From: Diospyros lotus
Lineage: Eukaryota; Streptophyta; Magnoliopsida; Ericales; Ebenaceae
NCBI RefSeq assembly: GCF_014633365.1
Contig: NC_068350.1
Location: 35,393,119 to 35,457,118 of the forward strand
Reading direction: 5' to 3'
DNA length: 64,000 nucleotides
Under the pieces are notes generated by a model that saw nothing but the letters and a program-made list of their open reading frames with translations, ran no database searches and had not been told where the DNA came from. Made by a program: the position numbers and the translations under genes. How positions within the stretch are numbered: position 1 is the first letter of the stretch; every line of letters starts with the position of its first letter. Positions 11,006 through 22,889 of the stretch are shown piece by piece.

Positions 11006-11425
11006 ATATCATTATTCGTTGATTTTGATATCTTATATCCAATTGATATAGTTTTGCATTCTCACTTCCCTCACTCGTTGAAAATGTCATTTCTCTTTGG
11101 TCATCATGTTTCCTATCTTAAAGCATATGTATGACAAATATGTTGTTTCATAAACACTCAGATCTTGTTGTTTGTCTTTATAGGAGTAAAAGTAACAAGT
11201 TTCTTAATGTAATTGGTAGATAATTTCATGACATTATTATATAAATGAGATTTTTCATCATATACATCCTTACAGATGTAGTAGTCGATAGGTTTGATTG
11301 TTAGCCATTTACTCTGAACTAAATCTTTTATGAAATTATGGTAACATCAATTTAAAAAAAAAAAGAAGAACAATATCATTATCAATTGATTTATTTGATC
11401 ATTTATATCAAGTTGTATAGTTTTG
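11006..11425 (+). pseudogene. Degenerate MED26b 5'-region units U1 (right part) and U2 (left part)
   Basis: Bases 11006-11085 continue U1 after the Tat insertion (ATATCATTATTCGTTGATTTTGATATC.. versus the ATATCATCATT..GATTTTGATC block of the intact unit). Bases 11091-11340 restart the unit from its upstream end (CATGTTTC.TCTTAAA.CATATGTA, GAGTAAAAG..ACAAGTT, CATCCTTACA..GTAGTAGTCGA), matching 44645-44890. Bases 11366-11425 again match the GATTTTGATC block and end at a solo LTR. Confidence 0.7.
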
Positions 11426-12027
11426 TGTTGTACTTTTTGTACATTAGTTTTAATGATGAAAAACATTTATTGGTTTAGTCCCTAAGTCATGAGTCAAGAC
11501 TATGGTTTTCAACATACATTAATTTCAATATCATGTATTTCTTTGTGAAAATGAAAACCAAAAGCATTTCAAGTATCAAGATTTCAAAACCCTGTTTTTG
11601 ACTAAGTCTGGAAGGTTAGCACCTTATAAGGAGACATATATGAAAATGTTTTCATTTTGGAAAACTATCTTTAGATAATTTGATATCTAACATCCATTAG
11701 TGCTAAAACGATTTTTAATGAATTTTTCATTAAATAAAAAGTATATATTTTGGAGGTGGGTAAAATCGCAAAATCTTAAGTTTGTACTAAAACCCAAAAT
11801 CTAGTTTCTTATTGATTTGGATTTTGATTTTCTAGATATTTTTTTTGAATCCAAATAGGGGGTACTTTATTGTTTACATTTATGTATTAAAGTAAATGGA
11901 GGTAAAATATAAATAAAAGAAAATATGGACATTTACTTTTGAATAAGTAAATAAGCTGTGATGTATACATGCTGTGGATTGTGCTTTCATACAAATGTTT
12001 CTGAATATCTGTCATGTTCCTATGTAT

Positions 12028-12524
12028 GTTTCGAAACCCTTTTGAAAAAGTTTCCAATGTTTTCAAGTGCATATGCTATTTTGAAACATCTATGTATTAG
12101 CATCTGTTTCAGGCTTTGAACTATGTTTTGAAAACTATATATCATGTTTCGAAACCTCATTTTTAGAGAGGTGTGTTTCGAAACCTATGATGGTATGTTT
12201 CGAAACCTCATTTCCAGAGAGGTATGTTTTGAAACCTATGATAGTATGTTTTGAAACCTCTAACATTCTGTCAGCAGATCATTTGAAAATCGAGATGCAT
12301 TTGTTTTGTAATTTTGTTTCTTTCAAAATCATTTGTTTAATGCATTCTCCATGCTATGAGATTCAAATTTGAATTTGAATGTGAGTGCTTTTTCAAAGTG
12401 GGAATAGATTATGTCTCCCACTCAATGATGTCTCTAATTGTAAGTATAACTGGAAAGGTTGTATGTTTCAAAACCTTAGTATATTTCTGTGATGTCTCGA
12501 AACCTATTAAGTGTGTTTCGAAAC
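12028..12524 (+). repeat. Array of GTTTCGAAAC palindromes in U3
   Basis: Perfect GTTTCGAAAC at 12028, 12146, 12175, 12197 and 12515. One-mismatch forms at 12226, 12248, 12465 and 12494. Most are followed by CCT. The array ends about 30 bp before the TATA box of the solo LTR. Confidence 0.85.
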
Positions 12525-12892
12525 CTACTTTTCTGTCTTGTCTCTAACAGCTATAAAAGGGCCAGATTTCTATTTTTTGGTATAAACAGCAAGTATTTGA
12601 AGACAATAACAGATTGATAGAGAGGCAACATGATACAATAAGTGAGCACACACTAGAGACACATACACAAGCACAAGTGATGATCAAAACCTTTATTCAA
12701 GTTCTCAAAGAAGATATTCTACAAATCCTATTCTTGTGCATTGCAAGTGTGAAAGGAGAAGCAAGTGTAAACAACGAGTCTCATCTCTCCAGCTCTCCTC
12801 ACCTCAAGTTAAGAGGTTTGTACAACCATTTGGTAAGGCATTTATTGCGCATTGGGTTGTAAAAGATAAAACGTTTATTATCTTGTAAATGT

Positions 12893-13045
12893 TGTAAAGG
12901 TTTGAATTTAGCTTAAAACTCATTGTGGTGTAAAGGTTTGAGTTGAGCCTAAAACTCATTGTGTCAAAAGGTTTAAGTTTAGCCTTAAAACTCACTTGGT
13001 GCTAGGTTTGAGTTGAGCCCGTAAAAACTCACTTTATAAGGTTTC
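12893..13045 (+). repeat. Short tandem repeat, about 35-38 bp x 4, in solo LTR
   Basis: Four imperfect units of the form AAGGTTTGAGTTGAGCCT followed by AAAACTCATTGTG lie downstream of the TATA box, in the transcribed part of the LTR. Units vary by a few substitutions and indels. Confidence 0.75.
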
Positions 13046-13553
13046 GGGGTGAACCATGGTAAAACCCTTGTTGTGGTGATCACTAGTAAAAAGTGATTGG
13101 GATTGAAAAATCCTTCAAGTGGTAAGCTTGAAGGTTGTGGACTAGGTTGGGTTCCGAACCACTATATATATATCTTGTGTGCAAGTGTTCTTTAGCTTTC
13201 ATGTATCATTATTGCCTATTGCACATGCTTGCATAAGTTTTGTTATCAAGGACTAAAATAGTTTTCTTGAGAACAAGTTTATACATATACATAGAAAACA
13301 TATCTTTGATATACAAACATCTTTGGTATACTCTTAAATACATAAATCATCTTTTCCAAATATCGTTATTTTAAACTACAAGGTAAAAGATTTCGAATCA
13401 AGCAAAACAGAGTAGATTTCGAAACATACATTTTATATTTCAAAACATAGTGTTTTTCATTCAATCAAAGTTTTTAAATTATCAAAAATTATACAAATCC
13501 CAATTCACCCCCATCTTCAGATATATTTGCCATCATTAGGAACCAACAATTTG

Positions 13554-13930
13554 TAGTAAATTCTACTTTGAGTTTGACTTTATAAAACTAAACCCAATTC
13601 TTTATGCTCATCAGTTGCCTAGTTAATGGTGGCATAATTCCTTCTTGTATTTATTGGCATGATTGTAATATGCATTAAAGTGTTCTTGGTAGATTTTGTA
13701 TATATAGCAAATAATCTCAATTTAGACTTACTCATATATCTTCCCCTCCCTCATTCTTTAGAAAAAAGTAATATTTCTTAAAAGATCATGTTTCCTTTTT
13801 AAAAGCATAAGTATGATGAGTATGCGATTTCATAATAAATAAAATTCTTTTGTTTTTCCTTATTATAAGAGTAAAACTAACATGTTCAATCATTTACCCT
13901 TTTATTGTACAAATGTTTGGAAGATTTAAG
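13554..13930 (+). pseudogene. Degenerate MED26b 5'-region units U2 (right part) and U3
   Basis: Bases 13554-13670 continue U2 after the solo LTR (TAGTAAATT..AACCCAATTCTTTATGC..CCATAATTCCTTC-like order, matching 21531-21650). Bases 13771-13930 match the upstream start of the unit (ATCATGTTTC..AAAAGCATA, TAATAAATAAAAT, GAGTAAAA, TTTTATTGTACAAAT) and are cut by the Copia 5' LTR at 13931. The intervening 13671-13770 is not clearly assignable. Confidence 0.65.
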
Positions 13931-14792
13931 TGTTGGAAGATTAAACTTGATTTATTTGAAGATTAAGTGTGATACATTAAACACTTTTTTTTAGATCATG
14001 CATTTACATGGTTCATGTACCCATATAGTTAATTGCATCTTATTATTCAGTATGTAGACGAGCGATAAACTCAATGGGTTCCAACTGGGTTATTTTTATT
14101 TTTTGTTTTGAATTTGTTTTGAATTTATACAATGTATTAGGAGTCTCTTGCACCTATAAAAGGCTTTGTGCTTGAGTCATTTGGGCAATCCAAGCCAAGA
14201 AATAAAGTTTCATTTGGAGAAATCTCTTGTGTACTACCTCTCTAGTTTTTTCTCTCGAAGTTTGTTTATCCTCAACTGACGCAGTGTGTAGCGCATGTGT
14301 GAAACAAAAAAATACCAAAATAAACCCTTGAAAGAACAAACTTCAATGGCTGAAGCTTGGCTTTCAAGAAGATGCAAACACAAAACTGTTTTACTAAGAA
14401 AACCCAAATAGGTTGTTGAAATTTTTATTGAGAAAACTTGATTACAAACTTTAGGTTCTAGACATATTTATAGTGTTTGGCTAATCCAAATTTATCTAAT
14501 ATTTGTAAATAAAATTCAACTAGAATCCTAATAGAAATAAATCCTAAGTAAAATCCAATTAGAATCCTAATAGAAATAATTAAATCCCAAGTAAAATTCA
14601 ACTAGAATCCTAATCGAAATGAATTCTAATCAAACACGAAGTAGAATCCTAAATCAAGTAAAATCCTAAAACATATGAAGTATTAAAATACTGTTTGCTA
14701 CTATTTCAGCGCCACTGTTCTTGTTTGGTCGAGTTGACCTTGGGCCAGGTCGGCCTTGGGCCGGGTCTTAATTGCTAACCACATCATCAACA
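13931..14792 (+). repeat. 5' LTR of Copia remnant
   Basis: It begins TGTTGGAAG and ends ATCATCAACA. A TATA box CTATAAAAGG lies near 14155. A degenerate tandem repeat of ATCCTAATAGAAAT-type units lies at 14512-14670. The start is fixed by the 3' LTR copy at 18945. Confidence 0.72.
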
Positions 14793-14795
14793 AAG

Positions 14796-14808
14796 TGGTA
14801 TTAGAGCC
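14796..14808 (+). promoter_or_regulatory. Primer-binding site of Copia remnant
   Basis: TGGTATTAGAGCC differs by one base from the initiator-Met tRNA complement TGGTATCAGAGC and lies just inside the 5' LTR. Confidence 0.8.
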
Positions 14809-14818
14809 ATTTTTAAAG

Positions 14819-15742
14819 ATGAATAGTTATTTCCTCCCCATTGTTCCCAAACTTACGAATGAGAACTATGGGCATAATTGGTGCATTCACATTAGGGCAT
14901 TACTTGGCTTACAAGAAGCATGGGAGGTTATTGAGATAGGCCATGGTGAACCAGAGAATGAAGGAGCCTTGAGTCAAAATTAGAAGAATACCTTGCAAGT
15001 TAGATCAACATACCCTTTCAATTACTCACATGGACTTAGATGAAGCCATGTTTGAGAAAGTTGCTTTTGGAACAAAGGCTAAGGAAGCTTAGGAGATTCT
15101 TGAGAATATTTTTAAAGGAATTGACAAAGTAAAGAAGGTTTGTCTTCAAACTCTTCATAGTGAGTTTGAGTCTCTTCACATGAAAGAGTCCGAATCTATT
15201 TTCGACAACTTCACTAGAGTGTCCTCCATTGTCAATCAAATGAAGCAGCATGGTTAGAAGATTGAAGATGTTCGTGTTATAGAATAGATTCTTAGATCGT
15301 TTGATTCAAAGATGGTATTTGTTAGTACTACCATCTAAGAGTCAAAAGACTTGGATTCCATAACCCTCGATCACTTTATGGGGTCTTTGCAAGCATATGA
15401 AGAAAGTTAAAGAAGAAGGGAGAACTACTGGCCCAAGTTCTCAAATCAAGGTCTCTTTGAGAAATTAAGAGAAAGTTGAAGGATAATCTCAAGGAAGAGG
15501 TCAAAGTTGTGTACATGGTTGTCGTCGTGAAGGAAATTTTGGTCGAGGTCATGGTAGAAATGAAGGAAGACTAAATTCCTACAATGAAGGATCAAACAAT
15601 CAATCAAGAGGGCATGGAAATTATGGCTCCAAGAGAGATGGTGGAAGAAGGTATAACAAATCCAATATTCAATGTTATAATTGTCATAAATATGGCCACT
15701 ATTCTTCTTAGTGTAGAAACTCCAACACCAATAATGATTAAA
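14819..15742 (+). pseudogene. Copia Gag (UBN2-type) pseudogene
   Basis: This is the nucleocapsid precursor of the Copia element. From ATG 14819 it reads SYFLPIVPKL, then NYGHNWCIHIRALLG and EAWEVIE, the usual N-terminus of plant Copia Gag. After a frame change come [14 protein letters not shown] and [14 protein letters not shown] (the central UBN2 region), a Gly/Arg-rich stretch, and a CCHC knuckle CYNCHKYGHYSS-stop-C at 15673-15714. Stops and frameshifts are frequent, including TAG inside the knuckle. It ends abruptly where the nested LTR begins. Confidence 0.8.
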
Positions 15743-15744
15743 TG

Positions 15745-18304
15745 TGTGAGCTAAGTGATTAAGCTAGATTTTGGTGTTGTGTCCGAATGTATGCGAGAAT
15801 TGCAGCATAGATATCTGAATATAGGCTAGGGTATTCAAGTGAGCGCCTAAGCATTCGGATGTGTGAGTTTTGGGCCTTATTTGGATGGCATATGAAGTAT
15901 TCGGATGTGCCTCATGGCCCTTGTGTCTTATATTCAGATGGCATATTAGATATCCAGATGTGCCTTTGGCTTTGAGTCTTGCATTCGAATGAAAGGCTAG
16001 CATATTTGGATGTCCTCTTTGAGTTTTTGTGAATGACATTTGGATGTGGGGGGGGGGGGGAGACATTCGGATGTGGCTTGTGGCATTCGGATATGAACAA
16101 AGGCATTCAAATGCCCTATGTTTCAGGAATTTGGTTTCTCCTTGAAGCCTGATTTAGACCTTAATGCAGCTTGAATATCTCAAAACTCAAAACATAAAAG
16201 TTGTATATCGTTTTCTTGTCGTTCCATAGAATCTTGAATCATCTCAATCAGAGCTCGTACGAGAGAGTTGTGTGCATATTATGAAGCGATATCAAAACTG
16301 TCCAGATTTTCTTTTTCATTTAATGCCACTCATATTCGGATATATGTCTTAACATCCGGATATCCTTCTTAATTCTTTGTCTCTAGAATCCGAATGACCC
16401 CTTCTATATCTGGATATTACTCACATACCCTTGGCTCAATTTTGTTTCTTGCCTCTGGATGTTCCTTACCATTTTTGGATGGCTCTCACAATCATCAAGC
16501 CATTATATGGGGATGTTTTCTTATTGTATTTGGATCTCACTGTCACCAATTCCCATGCCATTTTCTTGACCTAAACCTCAATTTTTTAAGAGACATGTCG
16601 GGGAACTTTTCCTCCCATCTTGCCACGCATTTTTCCCCACTTTCCCTTGCCCCTTATATATATATATATATATATCAAGTGTTGAGAGAAGAGAGGATTA
16701 TTTATAGAGAGTTCGGATGAGAGGTAGAAGTACAGACAAGAAGAAGAAGAGGAAGAAGAAGGAGGTTTAGCTAAGCCTTGGCTTTATTCTCGATACGGGC
16801 ATGTTCTCTTCTTTTATTCTTGCTATTACAAGTCTTTCTCCTTTTCTCCTCCCGGTACAAGTTGTTCCCTTCCTCTTTCAGTATGCGAGCTTCTGCTTCC
16901 TCTGTTCTTGTTAATCTTTAGTCAATTTGATTATTTTTAGAAGGAGCCAAGTTTTGGGCATTTTGCATGTTGGCATTTTCTGGTTGGAGGGGCTCGGTTG
17001 GGTCTTATTCTAGTAGACATGGAGAGTTAGTTCCTTCTCCAATTTCTTGTGGAATGAAGATAGATTACCGTGAGGGTGGGTTCCAATTGTGGATGTTGGA
17101 TTTGGGTTTCTGTAATTTCTCGTACCATGTTATTTCATATGTTTGCAGAGATGTTGATATTGTGGCCGAGGAAACAGTGCATGTGCTTTATGTGATTTTC
17201 CATATTTTGTCATCTCAAATGCATGCAAGGGTAGGGATTATGCATTTGGGGGTTACATGAGACTTGTGTGCTCGACCACGAGCATATTGCATTATATGTG
17301 ACTTCCCATAAGGGCAAGTAGAGCTTGATGCATGATTTTATGAGGGCAATGTATCATCGTTTATGCTCATTATGCCTTTGTATTATATTTAGACACGAGC
17401 ACTATAATGTATATGATTTCCTATATGGGCGAGCAAGGATGCATGGTTTTATGGGGGCTATGTATCATTGTTTATGCTTATTATGCCACTGCATTCTATA
17501 TGTGCATTTGCATGGTTCTTGGCCCCAGTTCTAGTATTACAGCTTTACAATGTCGGGTAATTTGAATCGAATTTATGAGTGCTCTTGCGTGCCGATCGAG
17601 GGAATTTTAGCTCGAGCACGGGTGGTGGTCACTCCTACCCGAGCGAGCTTCAGCTTGAGTTACAGGTACAGCTTGCCTTCAAGGCAGCAACAAGTTTGTG
17701 ATATCAACTTGGGTGCTAGTGATTTTTATTTGGCCCCCAAGATCCAGTATGTGCATATCTTTGTTATGCGATTGGTACCTATTATTCTGCATATGATTGG
17801 TTTCCATGCTTTGCATGAGTTTTGCACTTAGGTGCGAGTTATTCTTTACTTTCCTTATTCTTGTCAGCCTTTCCTTCATATATGCTTGCCGAGTCTTATG
17901 ACTCACTCTCTCTTCTCTTCATTCCAAGTAAGGACAAGGGCAGAGATGAGGGTGAGTCTAATGGTGTTGGACCTACCTGAGTAAAGGGTGTACAGGGCAG
18001 TCCATGTTGACCTTACCATAGGGCAGAGTTGTATGACAGGGTTGTTGTGTCTTTTTCGTTTTTGGTTGGCTTGTATATTTGTAAACCCTATATCCTTGTG
18101 GGCCAGTTGTGTTTTGAGATGCATGCTTAGGTTATGATTTTTGCTTCTGTTGTAAGATTTATTATCAGGTATATATGAATCCAAGTGTGCATGCATGGCA
18201 GATTTGTCGCTTTCCTTTGGTTTCTTTTTTTTTTTTTTTTTCTTTAAGGCCACTCGCTCGAGTTCTTAGGCCTGGCTGGGGGATTCGGGTGGGGGGGTCC
18301 CACA
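15745..18304 (+). mobile_element. Long solo LTR or LTR-like insertion inside the Copia remnant
   Basis: It starts TGTGAGC and ends GGGTCCCACA; the G-rich terminus is typical of plant Gypsy LTRs. It separates Copia gag from a downstream Copia pol fragment, so it is probably a later insertion. No clear target duplication is visible (AAATG versus ACATT), so one border may be off or the solo LTR arose by unequal recombination. Bases 15852-16440 hold many CATTCGGATG-like motifs, followed by a (TA)n stretch at about 16656-16673. The rest has no coding signal. Confidence 0.5.
15852..16440 (+). repeat. Dispersed CATTCGGATG motif array
   Basis: At least a dozen near-copies of CATTCGGATG or its reverse (for example at about 15852, 15898, 15987, 16065, 16084 and 16333 onward) are spaced irregularly by 15-60 bp. 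A run of 13 G lies at about 16048-16060. Confidence 0.7.
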
Positions 18305-18620
18305 ACATTGCTTATATTCATGTTATAGATGAGAAGAGATCAAAGCTTGATGAAGAAAGTAATAAGTTACCTTTGTTGGCTATGATTCAAGCTCCAAACG
18401 ATACAAGTTCTCCGATCCCCCCAATGGAAAAATTATCATAAGTAGAGATGTAGAGTTTGACAAAGGAAACTCGTGGGATTGAAAAGTCCCTCAATGTGAA
18501 GAATATGTCGTTTTTCCTTTATAAGAAAAGGAATATAGCCAAAAAGCAAGGCAAGATGTTGCTACTCCACCTCATTCTCTTACTCCTCATGGTAGCTCCT
18601 TCGAAGGACTAGGACTGGCT
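18305..18620 (+). pseudogene. Copia pol fragment (integrase to RT linker)
   Basis: The reading gives HVIDEKRSKLDEESNK, then KIIISRDVEFDKGNSWD and a Ser/Pro-rich tail. This corresponds to the segment after the Copia integrase core (DEKRSKLDxKS..) and before RT (SRDVxF). It has stops. It belongs to the same element as the gag at 14819. Confidence 0.7.
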
Positions 18621-18935
18621 TTAAACTAAGTGGGGCCCTAGGCAACAATTATTTTAGTGGTCCTTTACTAATATAAATAAATAATAAAAATTATTAAAAA
18701 ACTTTTTTTCTTGCTTTTTGAAATGCAAAATCACTAATTAAAATTTTGTATTCAAGTTTAGAAAACAAATATTTTCAATTGACAATATAAAAAAATTACT
18801 TAAACTTTCTTATAACATAATTGAATGTAAATAATATTTTATTAGTTTTAGTTTTGAAAGTAAATAATACACTGAAGTTTGAACATTTTACAAGATTTTG
18901 TGCTTGGATTGGAGTCGCTCGAGGTAATCAAGTTT

Positions 18936-19076
18936 AAGGAGGGGTGTTGGAAGATTAAACTTGATACATTGAAAGATTAAGTGTGATACATTAAACATTT
19001 ATTTTGAAATCATACATTTACATGGTTCATGTACCTACATAGTTAATTGCATCTTAATTATTATTTATATAGTATG
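18936..19076 (+). repeat. PPT and truncated 3' LTR of Copia remnant
   Basis: AAGGAGGGG (18936-18944) is the polypurine tract, immediately followed by TGTTGGAAGATTAAACTTGA, the LTR start. Similarity to the 5' LTR is lost near 19076, where the SIRE-like fragment begins. Confidence 0.75.
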
Positions 19077-20500
19077 TAGGTGGTATTATTATTATTAATT
19101 AGTATGTTGGTGGTATTATAGTATTGGCTTATTTTAAAAAATTGATTGATCTTGAAATCTTTTTGCTGAAAAATGAGAATTTAATGCGAATGAGAGTGAT
19201 TGGAGAATTGCTTTGTACAATAAATAAAATAAAAAAATAAAAGCAATAGAATGACACATAAGATTTATAGTGGGGTTTAAGCAATTAATGACCCAGTGAC
19301 TCCCTTAATTCCTTACTAAGGATTTTAAACACTTCACTATAGTCTCTTACTTGATCACAAGTAGGCCTTCTAATCCCCAAGACTAAGATTTACAACTTCT
19401 TACAAACAATGTAGGCCCTCTAACAATTTTGCTAGAAATTACAAAAGAGAGAGTCTAAAAGATTAATCTCTTAGTTACAAAATCTCTCAAACAAATAAAT
19501 ACAAGACTTGAATAAATAGATACAAATGAGGATAAAAGCCTTTGAGAAAAATTTTACAACACTTAGCACTTGAGAGCGGTTGGAACACTTAAACCTTGCA
19601 ATTAATTTTCTAACCCCATAAATGCTCCATCAAGTCTGAATTTATAAAGCAAGACAAGCCATTTAAAAATTTAACCGTTGGTGGGTAGTTGGCACATTTA
19701 ATGACCTACTTGAACTAACCGTTGGAGATTTCTATGATAAAAATGGTCGACAGATTTACAGAATTGGTCGACTTGTTAGTTCAAAAATTTGAAAACAATT
19801 GACATTGGAGCAAAAAAATGATCAACGTCCCTAAAAAATAGTCGACTGGTCTTGATGCAGTGGTTGCCAACCGCTCAACGCCAAGAGCCTAATTTTGACC
19901 GATTAATAGGCTATAGAAGCCGGTTGACAATAGGGGACAAAAGTGGTCCACAGTTCCTTAGAACATGTTGACAACTTGTCATTCGCTTTTAAAAACATTT
20001 TGGTCCATTTCTCTAACAATATTTTAAATCTGATTTTGAAACACATATTAGGAGATTCTTTTGAATAAAAAAAACTTTGTTTTTCCAATCTCCATCAAGA
20101 AATGATTTGCATTTAAAGAAATATTGAAATTGATTTTTCATTTGAGACCAAAAACATTTTATAACTTGGTTTAGGATATGGATATAAAACCAATGTTTTT
20201 CATCATCAAAACCAGAACACGAGTAAAATATCACTCTCATGTCCAATGCGTTTGGAATTTGATTTTAGGTCAACTTTTCAAATCACAATTTGTTTAGGGA
20301 AGGAGCTGACATCGTTAATGAAATCAAAACTCCATTCGTGGCAATTAAATGACATCAATATAATATTTGTTATGTCATAGGCAAAAATTCATTAAAAGAC
20401 CAAAAAAGCCCATAATAACTTTTTGGGCTAAAAGGTGTAAATTTTCCAATCTCCCACGCAGCACGCAAACTAGATAACTCTGACATCCAAAAATTTAACA
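19077..20500 (-). mobile_element. SIRE-like LTR fragment, copy 1
   Basis: Duplicated at 32974-34317 (continuing at 44148-44208 beyond Tat element 2). Read on the minus strand it has several GTCGAC motifs (around 19745-19990), then a TATA-like CTTTATAAAT near 19640, then a leader with AACCCCACTATAAATCTTATG, as in SIRE/Maximus R-U5 regions. There is no internal coding sequence, and both ends are truncated relative to a full LTR. Confidence 0.6.
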
Positions 20501-22889
20501 AAAATTTAATAGTCAATTGGACCCTTTTTTATCATGTTTCTTCTCTTAAAACATATGTAGGAAGAGTGTGCAATTTAATAATAAATAAAATCTTTTTATT
20601 TGTCTTTATTTGAGTAAAAGCGACAAGTTTGATCATATTCTCTTTTCTCGTACAAATAACAATTTTAACGTATTTGGTAGATCATTTTGCAACATTTTAC
20701 ATAAATGAAATTTCGTCGTACATCCTTACAAAAGTAGTAGTCCACAAGTTTGATCGTTGGTCGTTTATAGTTTTAAGTATAAATAACCATTTTAGCAAAT
20801 TATGTAAATAATTTTATATATGAGAATTTCTCATCTAAAATGCAATACTAACAACTATATATTTTAATAGAATAGCAATAGAGGAAAACACAACTATTTT
20901 AATGATTTATGCATATTTATTATATTTGTTTCATTATTTTTCATATGTGTTAGGAGATGGGATATATATTAATGTATAAGATCAACAAAAGTTAGACATG
21001 TGTGGGAATAAAAGAAAATCTCATCACCTTTGTAATACCCCGGGAGCCCAAAGGAGAATAGTATATATCGAGGATAAATAAGGAAGGAAACAATACCAAC
21101 TGGATACCTTTTGGGCTGAATGTAGGCAAAGAACTCCAGGGTTAAGCGTGCTTGACTTGGGGAAATCCAAGGATGGGTGACTCCCCTGGGAAGTTCGTGT
21201 AGACTCATTAGGGTAAGTTGTTCCAGTCCTTCCCATCACTCGATGCTGGATGTTACAACCTTGTAAATAGAGAATCTTTATGGTTGAGACTCTTAAATGT
21301 AGACATGCCCCCAATGCGTTACTCAACATTTTTTGGTCTAGGTTTTTCCCTAGCCTCATCTGTTGTCGCTTCGACGTTGTTTCTTGTTTTATATAATTCA
21401 TACTTACAAAAAAAAAAAAACAAATTCCCAGAAAAATCTCTCTAAAGATGGCAACATAATCTTGAACAACTAGAAGAATATCATCAGTCATTGATTTTGA
21501 TCTTTTATATCAGATTGATACAATTAATCCTACAGTAAATTATATCTCTATGTTTGGCTTTTAAGAACCCCTCTTTAGTTGAACCCAGTTCTTTGTGCCC
21601 CCCGCGTGCTTGGTTGAGGTTACCATAATTCCTTCATATTGAGGTTACACTTCAAACAATCAATATTCTTGGAAACACCACCACGAAAAGTCTGCAAACA
21701 AAATTTAATCGATCTTTTGGAAAAATCTTTCGTTTTTGAAAGGATCTTAAGTGTTGGATTGTCGTAACCGATTGGCTCTTAAGAGTACCAAAATTGGTAA
21801 GAACTAAAGTTCTTAAGCTTTATTTCTTGCTTATCTTGTGTATCAAATTCAAGCTTTCATAGTAAATCAGATAGTAGCCAAATTCTTGTTTCTGGATATA
21901 TATTGGCTGGACCTGATTTTTTTCGTGTAGGTTTTTTGGAATTTTGAGCCGCGTCTGGCAACTCTGGAGCTTTGGATGAATAGAGGAACTATTTTCGGCA
22001 ATCCAACTTTGACATGTTCGATGTCATCGAGTATGCTATCATGGTGGTGGCCTCTGATTCACCCCAGGAGTTCATATCAAGGAGGGATCAAATTGCCCAG
22101 GTCTTATTTTCTTGCAAAGTTGTTCAGTGAAAAAGGTGCAATAGTGTTGAGTTGGGGGTGGCCCATGGCAACCAGGAAGGAGGCTCCAAGAGTACTGGAT
22201 TTCACAAAGATGCTTGTGGTATTAATGAGAACCAGATTGTGAACGGCAGTGGAGATGAACAGTTGGAGATGAACTTGAACCAACGCGAAAAGGAAAAAGG
22301 CTGCAAGAGTACTCGATTTCACAAAGGTGCCTGTGGTATTAACGAGAACAAGATCATGAACAAGAGTGGAAATGAATAGTTGGAGATAAACTCGAACCAA
22401 CTAGGAATTGATAACCATGACGCAGATGAGCGATTGGCTAAGGAGATTGAAGAGGAGCTTCTAACTATAGAGAAAGTCTTGAGGATTAACAGATCCTTGA
22501 CAACAGCCAGGATGAGGTATATCCCCATAATTGGGCTCACATTTTGTGACATTTCCAACTTCTATGCTTACGGTTCTTTATCAAATCATTAAGTTTACTA
22601 CAAATCATTATTTTTTGCGGTCTAATTCAGAATTATTTGCATCATTAAGGAAGCTTCAACTGATGCATTTGTCTATGGATATTTTGAAGGTATGACTACT
22701 CTCTTCTATGTATTAGTCATCAGTGCATATGTGTTTGGTGCAATCGGAAATGTTGGCCTTGTTTAGTTGTGGAAAATGATTTTTAGTTTTTATAAAATTT
22801 TTAGTATCTATTTTCATAAAAAAATGAGGCAACTGTTCGAGCATTAGAAGTGCAGAAAAATAATTTCTGATCTAAAATATTAGAAAATA

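Larger units (their letters stand above)
11426..13548 (+). mobile_element. SIRE-like Copia solo LTR (2.1 kb)
   Basis: It starts TGTTG and ends CCAACA, with near-identical 5-bp flanks TTTTG and ATTTG (one mismatch). It sits between two halves of a MED26b 5' unit, which gives independent support for the borders. A TATA box TATAAAAGG is at 12552-12560. The U5 side has CCGAACCACTATATATAT and CAATTCACCC near the end, typical of SIRE/Maximus LTRs. Upstream of the TATA are about nine copies of the palindrome GTTTCGAAAC or one-mismatch forms. No internal region or second LTR is present. Confidence 0.8.
13931..19076 (+). mobile_element. Copia retrotransposon remnant with nested LTR
   Basis: 5' LTR 13931-14792, initiator-Met type PBS at 14796, gag from 14819, a short pol piece at 18305-18620, a PPT at 18936-18944 and a truncated 3' LTR from 18945. 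The 3' LTR copy shares TGTTGGAAGATTAAACTTGA with the 5' LTR but is recognisable for only about 130 bp. Protease, most of integrase and all of RT-RNase H are missing. A separate long LTR (15745-18304) sits between gag and the pol fragment. Confidence 0.82.

Noticed and set aside
17325..17831. Cys/His-rich ORFs in the long LTR
   Set aside because: They derive from repeated TTATGC-type sequence; Cys spacing does not fit a zinc-finger family.
20969..21491. Minus-strand ORF of 155 codons
   Set aside because: Antisense to the MED26b 5' region; broken in units B and U1 and without a domain.
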